Shown: in pieces, positions 48,658 to 59,300 of the stretch
Position numbering within the stretch: the first letter of the stretch is position 1
How the letters are laid out: every line of letters starts with the position of its first letter
Origin: Symbiodinium microadriaticum
Lineage: Eukaryota > Sar > Dinophyceae > Suessiales > Symbiodiniaceae
DNA: 64,000 nucleotides
Direction: 5' to 3'
Assembly: GCA_001939145.1 (NCBI GenBank)
Contig: LSRX01000131.1
Span: 692,159-756,158, forward strand
The notes under the pieces: generated by a model
Database searches by the model: none
Told to the model about the DNA's origin: nothing
What the model saw: only the letters and a program-made list of their open reading frames with translations
Program-made: the position numbers and the translations under genes

Positions 48658-49299
48658 TCAGACATTTCGCACACTGCCTGGTTCTGGACAGCTGTGGACT
48701 CTGACTCCACGAAGCGCCCCTCCCTTACCCCCCCGTCCCTTTCCCCTTGCCAGAGATCCGTTCATCATCTCATACCAGCTTCCTGTTGTTCGGCGCAAGT
48801 GGGCGGGCAGCCACCCTGCATGACCAGGCAGATTAGCATTGTGCACTGCCAAGAACTTCGGCTTGCACGCCGTATCTAACAGCGGCCAAACACCTCGTAA
48901 GTCCAGTGGAGGGTCCAGCATCACCAAGTCAAGACTTCCGATGCTGCTGCACAGCGCATTGAAAACACCCAGATTTTCGAAGACGTCTCCGTGCAGAATC
49001 CACACGCCAGGATTCTCCTTCACCAGAGCTGCCATGCGACTGTTCAACCCTTCTGGCCGAGCCAAGGAAAGGATCTGAGTTGGAATTCCCACACTCTCCA
49101 GGATGTTTTGAGCATGATAGGCGTTTCCCAGATGTCTCTCCATAGTAAAGAAGTACGACCCTCGCTTTGGTCCTTGACGCCGGTGCGAAGCTCCCGACAA
49201 GGCGTGTGCCAGCAGTAGAGTCGAGCCACCACCAACCCCGGTGAAAAGTTCTATGGCACTGTTCATGCCCCGTGCGAGGCACCAAAGTGCCCGACCAAA
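48658..49299 (-). CDS. SAM-dependent class I methyltransferase exon
   Basis: About 213 residues: FGRALWCLARGMNSAIELFT followed by GVGGGSTLLLAHAL (the SAM-binding ELFTGVGGGST motif I), SYFFTMERHLGNAYHAQNIL (acidic motif II region), GDVFENLGVF, LDLVMLDPPLD (motif IV-like) and FLAVHNANLPGHAGWLPAHL, then WYEMMNGS and a basic Gly-rich tail to the stop at 48658. The HNANLPGHAGWL segment recalls the Methyltransf_24 type seen in dinoflagellates. The substrate cannot be inferred. The N-terminal exon is not identified; an ATG at 49266 exists but the motif context starts before it. Confidence 0.78.
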   Translation of the reverse strand, partial: FGRALWCLARGMNSAIELFTGVGGGSTLLLAHALSGASHRRQGPKRGSYFFTMERHLGNAYHAQNILESVGIPTQILSLARPEGLNSRMAALVKENPGVWILHGDVFENLGVFNALCSSIGSLDLVMLDPPLDLRGVWPLLDTACKPKFLAVHNANLPGHAGWLPAHLRRTTGSWYEMMNGSLARGKGRGGKGGALRGVRVHSCPEPGSVRNV

Positions 49300-50021
49300 C
49301 TTGCAGGACCGGGATATACAGCCAAGCTCGCTCGCTTGTGTACCTCTGAGAGAACACTAAGCATGTCTAAACCCAGACCTTACACATCTGAAGCTAAGGC
49401 AGCAGGAAATCTTCAACCAGAGGAGATCTGGATCGTGCCACTAGAATTTTGGGCAGCACACCCCGTTTTACAACCCTCTGCCTGGGAAAAAAGATATTGC
49501 TGGGGGAGGCATATCCGAGTCCATTGGTTCGCAGGTTCCTGGTGCTTCCACCAGCGTGTTTTGAAATCCACACTTGGAAGCCAGGGTATGCTCACAGCTT
49601 CGAAGAGACAGCCTGGTACGCCGTGTGTCATTCAGAACGGGTGAGCAGCGATATTCCGTCGCAGCGGCACCTGCCATGATGAGGTAGACAGCGACATCCC
49701 TTGAAGCCACCATTGCCACAGCGGTCTTAAGTAGTCTTAAGCTTTCGTTTTCTTGCACCTTCCGGGGGTTTTGTATCTTGCTGAGTGATGCCCCGTTGTT
49801 AGATGCTACAGATGCTACATTCTTGCGAACTTAACTTCCACGCGTCCTATGTGCTCTACATCAATTTGGGCTCGCTTGCAAACGCCAACGTGAAGCGGCT
49901 CTGTTCAGGCGAGCATGAGATTGCGGTGGAACCATCCTTTTGCACTCAGCGGAGAAGGCACAAACTTGTGTCACGGAGGTGGCATGTCAGGCTGGCCTGA
50001 TGAGCAGTCGACAAGACCCTC

Positions 50022-50319
50022 TCACAAGGATGGAAAGATAAACACACTCACTAGCACTCGAAAGAGCAGAATGCCTGTCAGCACCGAGGAGTAGTAGTCG
50101 TTGTAGTCAAGGCGTGTCGCCAAGTTGCTCAGGAAGTGCTCATACCGAGCTTTGGACTCTTGCCTTGATGCGAAAGTCTGTGAAGAACTGCTCACCGATT
50201 GCATTCTAGCGGAACTCTTGAAAAGCTGTTCGCACTCGAGCTGCTGGATCTGACGCAGAAATGCTTGCAGCTGGCTTTCGAAAATGGTCTTCCATTTAGC
50301 CATCATCTTCGAATAGTGC
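50022..50319 (-). CDS. GCP2: GCP2 C-terminal exon
   Basis: Reads HYSKMMAKWKTIFESQLQAF and on to RYEHFLSNLATRLDYNDYYS, matching the C-terminal helix and SRLDFNGFY motif of GCP2. The frame stops at 50022, but a canonical GTGAGT donor at 50051 suggests a further small exon. Confidence 0.8.
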
Positions 50320-53300
50320 CTGTGCAGTGTATGGAAGGGCTCTTTGTTGAAATTCTGGCTTGGGTGTGAACATGCGGCATGACGTAACATGGATTGAATC
50401 CGCCGAGCCCGAAGGTCTACGGCACTTAGATCTATACAAGCACAGTCGACCTGTAGCCCAGCCCCGGTCTTCCCCTCCCAGGATGCCACTTCCACCGGTG
50501 AGCCAGATAGCAGAAGCTCTCGTGGGAAACCCCGTCCACCGCGAGCCACTGCATGGAATAGTCTCTGCCCGATACGTGCAGCACCCAACTTGACTTCACC
50601 AGACTCGGACGTCAGGCTTCGCGGGAGTTTATTTCCACCGGCCCCAAGTTGTTGAATCAAATTTTCAGTTCCCATTCATCAGCGGTCTGCATGCAGAGAG
50701 AATTCTGCTATGCCATGTGCCTCTGTGATAGAAGGGATAGATATCGCCTCACTTCTCAGCAAATCTGCAGTGCAGTTAGCGGATGATGCAAGAGCCCGAG
50801 AGATCCCGAGAGCACAGTGCTGCACGAATCTGCCGAGGCTCTGCGTGCTGTGCCGCGCCTTTGCCAGCCTGCACGGAGCACAGAGTCGGTCGAAACGTGG
50901 TTCTTCCCAGCAAACACACCCACTTCCGCTGCCGCTTCCGCCTTCTCTCGGCAGGAGTCTTCCCATCCATTGGCTCTTCCAACGGCTCCACCCCAATGCT
51001 GTGCGAAAACCTGCCAGCCGTTGCGTGTCAAAAGCATGGGGCTATCATCGGATGCCGTGCCTCCGCAGATTGTGAGCGAAGGTCAAGCATGTTTGCAACA
51101 CTTTCGAGAGATGCCTTCCGTAGCAGCCACACAGACTTGTATTGCAAGCGGCATGCTGCACTGTCAACCGTGGAATTCATGACCTGTAGAGGTCTCTCTC
51201 GGTAAGAACAACTTCGCGCAGGCAGGCTTCCAGAAAACTTTCATGACCTTAGCTAAAGTTCCCACAATCCGCAAACGAACTCAAAAGACATGGTCTGACG
51301 CTGCTACGGGCTTTCCGACTTTCCGTTCCCCAGGGCCCCCCTTTCGTGCTAACAAAAGCGCTGCTTGCTTCAAGCCCTTCAAGTCTAAGCCATTCTAAGC
51401 CTGAGGCAATGTAGCACATCATCGATTGTCTCCGCTTGGCGCAGTGTTGCCAGGAACTCATGCGATTTCGGCTCCAAGACTTCCACTGTGACATAGTATA
51501 TATAGTCACGGCAGAAGTGCAGCATCCGCTGCCGAAGAGAATAGTACCTAGGCTGGGTAATTCGGGACAGTCTGGGATGCCTTCTTGTGCAGACCTTGTT
51601 TACTAGTTGGCAGACGTGGCACGGGCTGAAACTAGAGTCCAAGCCCAGCTCTTTGGTGCATTGATGGTCCACCCAGACTTCCACAAGCTTCCGTTCAACG
51701 TAGCGGCAGTAGAGTAGGTGTCGGAAGATGACCTCTCATGATTCGCATTTCTTGTGCCAGGCCACCAGGCAAGCGGGCACGTGATCTGCGACATTGCAGT
51801 GCCCTTGCCTGGTACTTCAGCAAGATGGTGCGAGAGAACAGAATTGAAAGAGGCCAAGCAGTACGGTACTTCAGCGTGAGGCATCTCACACCAGAGCCAT
51901 CATTCCCGACACCTCAGCATGGCTCTTGCGTGCAGCAGCGAACGGCATGAACCGATTGATTGCAAAGCGTGGACAGGTAATGCACAGTCAAGGACAGAAA
52001 GCCGGCGATGTTTCATGTGTGCTTTTCTGACTAGGAGAGCATTGAGACTACTTATACTTCAGGATAGTTAAGTGAGTTCAAGGTCTCACGTGCGTGGTCT
52101 GCGCAGCAACACTGTCTTGGTGGCATTTCAATGCTTTGCATTGCTCTTTCGCTATGCTTCATCAATCGTTGGCCCCAGCCACAGGTGGTCCTGGTCCGGA
52201 GCTTGTGTTCGTATCCTTCTGGAACACTTCGAGTTCACGGCTACAAATATCGAGAAAGATGTGTACTCGATGACATCTTCTCTTTGCCGTTTCCGTAGTT
52301 TCAAGCTGGGATCGGACGGCTCCCCGTCTGCCCATCCTCCGGCCCTCTGCAAACAAACCCTACAACATTCGTGCAGCAGAAGACTTCTACTTGTGCGAGT
52401 CCTCACTGCGCCAAGGCAAGTTTAAACGCCTCCACGGGGCGCAAGTCTTCACTTCCGCTATTCATCAATGTCCACCACGCACCCCGACCGGGCGCTTGGG
52501 ATCTGCTAGCTGCTGGTAACCTGTGGCCGCCAGTGGCCGCTTTAACGATGTACCCAGTGCTCATACATCGCATGGGCCTGACCGTGATTGGCGGCGCTGC
52601 TGCCCAAAGCGTGACGGAAGAACTGCCGTTTTCTGCTACTTTCTGGAGCAACGGCGAGTTGCAGTTGCAGGAATCCACGTTGTGATCAAAAAAAGTGCTG
52701 CAGGACCCCTGCCAGCCACCACCAGGGCTCCAAAGCTTTGAATTTAGATAGCGAAGACCTCTCAAGACCTTTCAGACCGTACCACCAGGTCCCACAGCTC
52801 CACCCTGATCTTCCATCATGCAGAAAATGCACCTTGAGCTTTCGTCCGCATGCAAAGCCGTCATGCAGGCCTTGCTCGATTCCTTGTCGCCACAATAGAC
52901 TTGGCGGGGTCGCCAGAGAGGCATTGAATCCGGAGCATGCGAACGGTACTGCACCTCGTGCCTTTTCGCTCATGGAGGCAATGCTCCAAGCGTGACCAAA
53001 GCTTCCTCGATGAAAGAAGCATTTCCTACGAGACCGCTTTCCAACGGAACCTGGACTTCCATGGCGGTGTTGTTGAATCCTCGAATAGCAATGCATCGCA
53101 ACATGCAAGACATGGTTGGCGAACCGAACCATGCGATCACTCTCGGAAGTTTCACCGGAGCAGAGTGTGGATCGAACACGTAGCCTCATTCGGGTCGACG
53201 TCAAGATATTCAGGGGACGGCTCTTTGCGAGTGTGCAGATTCCCCACCCTGAGCTCCCACAGCCGCCATACAGTAGCCTGAAAGTAAAAAAGCTTACAGA

Positions 53301-56300
53301 CACCTCTGCTTTCAACTTTCGTATCGCGTCTCTGCCCCAACTCAATCCAGAACACTGGCATGCAAAAGCCAGCTGTTGAACCAATGCCCGTAGAAGGATA
53401 ACAGCGCGGAACGGCCCCCCCAAAATCACCCTAAACGATCATGGCTAAATTTCGGGAAGCTGCTGGCTGAAGGTGCAGAGGCAGCAACCCCCGAGATGGA
53501 AGCTTCATCCTGCCGTGGCGCAGGCAGAGAGAAGCAGAAATCCTTCGTGGCTTCAGCTCTGCCTGCCACTACCAGACCACGTTACACACAGCCGGAGACA
53601 AGGAACACACACACGTGCACACACGAACCATATTATGAACATCCAGAGCCAGCTTGCAATTGCACAATATCTTACATGGTAGCCGGTAGTGGCTGCCGCA
53701 GACAACCCAAACCTCGGCCGTCAGAAGCCCACCAACACAGGCAGACTGAAGCTTGTCAGACTGAAATGTTACAGTTTGTGTGGCATTAATGCTCCAGGAA
53801 CGGCATGGAACGGCTTCCTTGTCCGGATCTTCAGCGGATCCTTTTACCATTCTGTGGCATGCGTCCTGCAGGCCACAAGCAATCTATTGAGTCTCCAGCT
53901 GACACGCGGACAAGAAGACGAAAGCCGACGAAGTAGCTGTTCTACACAACACACAATCGAATTGCTGAGCATCCTTACTTTGCATGATGAAGTCCTGTCA
54001 CTGGGCGGGCCCGGTCCTCCACACGAAAAGAATGGAGGCCGCAGGAGATGTCTTCACGATATGGGTCGGTAGCCAAAGAGGACGCACGCACAGCCAAATC
54101 AAGAAGGCCATCCAACCTTGGATTTCGTATTCAGTGGCGGCTCGCTTGCGGGACATGTTCTTCGACTGCGGAGGCCGACTTTACTCAGACATCCCCCAAC
54201 CGTCATCCAAACCTTGCTGGCGCCAAACTTCTGAAAGACAGAACTTCTCCGTGACGTTGAAAGCGGACAACGTCTCAGGCTTTGGAACAACCGCAGCTTT
54301 TGCTCTTCCTTTGCAAGTTTTTTTTTGTTCCGGTCTTCACGTCACTTCACGTGTCATGTCGGGGACTGATAAAACACGCTGCACCTTGCCCCAAACACAG
54401 CCTTTCTTGCAGCCTTGCGAGCCAGCAGCCGGGCCAATGGTATCTCTTCTGCAGGCCGTTCCAGCTCTCCAGCGGTATCCAAGAAGTGTCCGAACCAGTC
54501 CGCCTAGAACTCTCACATCAAGGATGCAATGGCGATGGCTTGTCCAGGCCTTGCTGAGGAAGAAGAAATGACGCAGGGACTTCAGCCGACCCAGAAGGTC
54601 GAGGCCTTCCTCAACGAAGGCAAACGTCATGGCAAATGGAGATCTCGCACAAAAACACAGCTGCAGTCGTCAAGATCGCAAGCAAAGATTCCGGCTGCGG
54701 CTTCATGAAAAGATCAAGTAAAGCTGCAGCTGCACGCCGGTATGCCACATCTATGGCCTGCTTAACAAAAGCAAGTGACAAGAAACAGGGTCTATTGCCT
54801 CTATTCATCTATTCCTCGCAACATGCTTGGCTGGATCTACCTTCAGTGCCACAGCTCTGGCACACAAACAAATGATACCACTCGCTTCCTCGGAATGCAT
54901 CCGGAAGTCTCTAAATGGCTGTTCATATCTGAACGACCTATCATCAGCGCGAACTAACACCGTATCCACAATCATACTCAACAAAAAAGACTCGCTATTG
55001 TACTGCTCGAAAACTGGCAAGGGAATGCACACAAGTCATGACACACCGCTTGCTTCGTCTGAAGCTCCGCAGAGCTTTCCTCCCCAGTAACAGTTCCACG
55101 AAACACCGCAAGTTTCCTGCATGATGTCATCTACTGCGACAGCAGAAACACTTCCGCAGGCAGATTTCGGAGTCAAACGGGATTTTGCGACATGTAAATG
55201 GTGTGGGGTCGGGGGCACAGACGCACATCGTTGCAGGGTGTCGGGTGGTGGGTCAGGTGTCTGCTGTTTCGCATAGAACTTCATGGACTCCCACAGCCAG
55301 GCTGTCGGAAGAGGCTTGGGACTCGAAACGGATCTTCGTGTTCTATCTTAAACTTAGATCCCACAGACCCACATTTCGACTGAATCTTGACCTTCTGCCG
55401 AACTTCAACGCAATTTGGACGAAGCCTTGGAGTCCGAAGGCGCGAGAGGCTGAGGAGCATGCTACGGTACACCTGCACCTATCCTTCAAATTCAGAGTGC
55501 AGGCCTCGGCATAATCTCGCCGGCTCCGGGAGTAGCGGAAGGGTGCCCGTCCTCCTGCTGGCTCTGCCAGTTGTCTGCCAGCTGCCGAAAAATAGATGTG
55601 AAGGTACTTTCCTGCATGGCTCAAGACAGCCAGTGGCATGTGCCCCCATGCTGTTCTGCTGCCTTTGCTTCTCCCTGCCTGCATGAAGAATACGTTCCCG
55701 GCCAGATGCCAAGAACTGAGGAACAGCCCTGCAGCATCTCGGCAATCAAAGGGTTTATGCTGGTTGCCCATTTACGGTTTTAGAGGGATGTAGTTGCAAT
55801 CAACGATCGACCGCACTAAACAAAAAACGAAGTGTCGTTATTCCCCGCCACACCCCTCTCGCCATCATTCTTGTACGTGGTGGTCAGGAATGTGTCTCAA
55901 TCACATGTACAGTCTGGCAGGTCTTCGGGAAGTCTTGGTAGCTGAGGCCAGCATGCTTCCCAAACCATCTTCCTCCTGCCTAATTCCTTCCCTGCAGCAA
56001 TGACTGACTAAGATTATGCCACAGAGTCCTGGGTGCAGTGGCACTGGCGAAGCATGGATTGGCAAACGCCGGCCAACTTGGTGGCGAAGGTGCAGCACTT
56101 GTTGTATCTCAGCCAGGTTTGGGTGAGTGCAGACCTAGGGCCTGGGTCTTCCAAGCAATCATTGTTACAGAGAGGCAGCGCGCTGACTGTGGCACACAGA
56201 ACCTCCTCCCTGGGCACACGTTGCACAGGAGCGTTTTTGTTTGAGGCGGGGCCACAACACTCCAACTCCACGACGGCCAGTGGTGTCCGGGCGCATTTCA

Positions 56301-59300
56301 TACCACGACACCATCCCTCTTACTGAGGTGATGTTGGAGCTCAATGCCGCGCCAGATCATGCAAAGGTGGTCGCGTCTAACCGATGGCAGAACCATTTGT
56401 GCCAAACACCGGGCTGGTCCGAACTACTCACTGGCTTTGAGCTTTGTCCACGGTGACTGAGGGGTGGCCCAAACACATGCACAAAATGCACATACGATCG
56501 TCCGCTTTGCCCCCTCAGTCATCGTGATCTGGTTCTTTCTCCCTTTCTCTCTCTACAGGATGCGAAGGGGTTGCTGTCTCTTTCTCTGTCTCTCCGCACC
56601 TTTTTGTGCGATTGTCCTTCGTTGCAAATCGTTTTGCTTCTTCTTATGAACTGTGTTTCGCAGCCTCTCATCCAAGGTGAAGTGCTTCTGCCAGAAATCC
56701 GCTGCTGGACCGCCAGTTCGTTCATCACGGATTCGAGAGCTTTCAGACCTCGGCCGCCGAAGCGAGATAAACGATGACACATAGAAACCTGCTCAACCAC
56801 ACGCTGAAAGATGCAGCGGCTAAATAAGCGAGACAAGCCGCACGAAGAATTCACCATACGGATCTTGTAGCTGGCCCTCATAGACCCACAGGGACACCAT
56901 ATCAAAGTACGGCCGCGAAGCCTCTAGAGCCCCAGGGAGGATCCGGAGGTGGCAACATTCTAACATGGCCATGTCCACGCTATGCCTGAGATCAAGCAGA
57001 CTCGAGACTGCCCCAAAACACTAGCAGACCCAGCTGCCTGCTGCAGTAAGTGTTCACACAGATCTTGAGCTGCAGCAAGACCGGTCTTCGTCATCACTTC
57101 TTCAATTCCTCATGAAGAGAACATCATCGGATTATGCCCTAATGCAGATGACTCTTGACACACCCGCAACAAATCAACTGCCTCGCAGCTGCCATTCAAG
57201 ACAGCTCCGCCCAGTTGGCCAAATACATGCGCTGTAATTCGATGCCTTAGAAGATAAAGCGCCCATAGCGAAAACTCAGCCGAGACTTCCAGAAGGCCGT
57301 TTACCAGCATGACGGCCCCAAGGAAGTCTGGAGGTTGTGTACAAAAGCTTCACTTTACAGTGTGAGGCACTCCACTGACACACATGAAGTCCCAACGTCT
57401 GGCTGCAGTGTTGAGAACCGTTCTTCCCCCCCCGCTGAGCACTTTCAGGTGCAGGTCGGTGTTCGACAATCCACGGTAAGTCTTCTCAAAGGCCAGTCTG
57501 AGTCTTTCACGGGCCCAAACAAGCTTCGGCTGGGGTTCAGCCCCGGGCCCTATACTAATCAGGAAAAGGGAGACTTCGCATCAGCAACATCTTGCAAAGG
57601 CGCCGCGCCTACACCCTCCGAAATTTCTCCGAAAAACAACAAAAGCTCACTCCTGGAAGCAACTCTCACGCCAAGCATGAACAAATGAACAATTCGGTTT
57701 TAATTTTGCTGTTTTGTGCACGACAAAGCCCAAGCTGCAAGAGGGCGAAGGTGTCCATGGAAGCCTGGGATTGGTACCACAACTCTGCCAAGCTCAGTTC
57801 GCCAGCGCGAAACGCTGCTTCCCACCGAGCCACCTGTCACAGGTGTAGTGCAAAAAATGTCGGAAGAAGCCACGGGGTAGAGAGTGGTGGCATCCACAAG
57901 GACTTCTGTTCTTTCATAATTTATACTTTCTACTGGATCTGTGTACACGATTTCGTGTGCTCGGTATCATCATCTTCATAGTTTGTCACACTCACGAGCA
58001 TGGGCCCAGATCCAGAAACAGAATCCTTGACTCGTTCTTCGGTGTAGACAAGCCAGAACAAGTGCAGCCACTGAACTGCTTTTGATGGGATACTGCGGGG
58101 GTTCGATACGTGTTCAAGTTTCGGGCCAGCGAGCCCGTGTGGCCAGAAAGGGCAGGGGGATGGCACAATAGAAATGTTTAGCTTGATCCCCTCTGCCCAG
58201 TCCTCCTCCCTCGCGATTTGGCCCACTCGCTTGCTCTTCCCCTTCCCTCCCCCCTTATTCCTCCATTTCCGACAGTTTTCTGCCCTCCACCCTTCCTCGA
58301 CCTCGCCCCGCTCCCTCCCGGCCCCTCCCCCCTCTCCATGCTCCACCGAGCCCCAGAGTGGGCTGTGTCACAGTGTTGCTCCGTTAAAAATGACTCAGGT
58401 CCTGGTACTGCTTCTAACCAGTCGAACTTCTTGGCTCGCATGGGCTCTCCCCAACAGTTAACACCCACACATGAGTGCGACAATTCGTACCCATGGCCCA
58501 CAACCGAATCCCCCTCCCTGCAGCCCAAAAGTGACACGCTCTTTTGGGGTCCAATTTCGAGACTTGCAGTCCCTCAGCTGAAGACTGAGAGACACATGCT
58601 GCCGCCGCAGTCAGGCCGAGGCGGGCGGCGAAACGTTAGGATTTCTTTCGGCGCAAATCTGTGTTTCACGTTCTGGTCGGCACCTGTGGGAATTCACGAA
58701 ACAGTTGCAACATTTCCGTAAAATGGAGACTGTATGAAACCCTGTATCCATGAACAAGGTCAACCCGGGAACCCAAAAACCATCCAGAAAGCAAATCTCG
58801 CGAGCAGTGACACGAACGTTTGTCGCGTACGTTGGAGGTATCTTATACCATACAAAGAGGACCGCCCGTTGGTCCTCCTCAGGCTCCTCGGGCCTCAGGT
58901 CCACCCGAAGTATTTTCGGGTGTGGAGGAGGTACCACAAGAGAACTTCATGCAGGTATTCACAAGGCGTGACTAGCCCAAAAATATAGCATACCTTCGTT
59001 TTTTTTTTTTTTCTCTCTCTCTCTCTCTCTCTTGCAGAGTTTCTGTGTAGGGATTATCCCAGCATCCGAAACCTCACGATTGCGAGAGCGAGTGCGTACC
59101 AGAACGTGCGAGTTGAGTTCCTTTCCCTCTCGGCATTTAGGTCTAGGGATTATCCCGGCATCTGAACCTTACGATACAAGAGTGAGTGAGTGAGTGTGTA
59201 CTAGAACGTAAGAGGTGACTGCAAGAACTGCAGCTTGCAGCTAGCAGGGCCCGCAGGAACCTAGGACTGCAGGCACTGCCCGGGAACTGCAGGCTGCAGC

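Noticed and set aside
58984-59036. Strong polypyrimidine tract plus TTGCAG resembling a plus-strand trans-splice acceptor
   Set aside because: No coding frame follows on the plus strand, and the tract is a simple T15(CT)n repeat inside a minus-strand gene.
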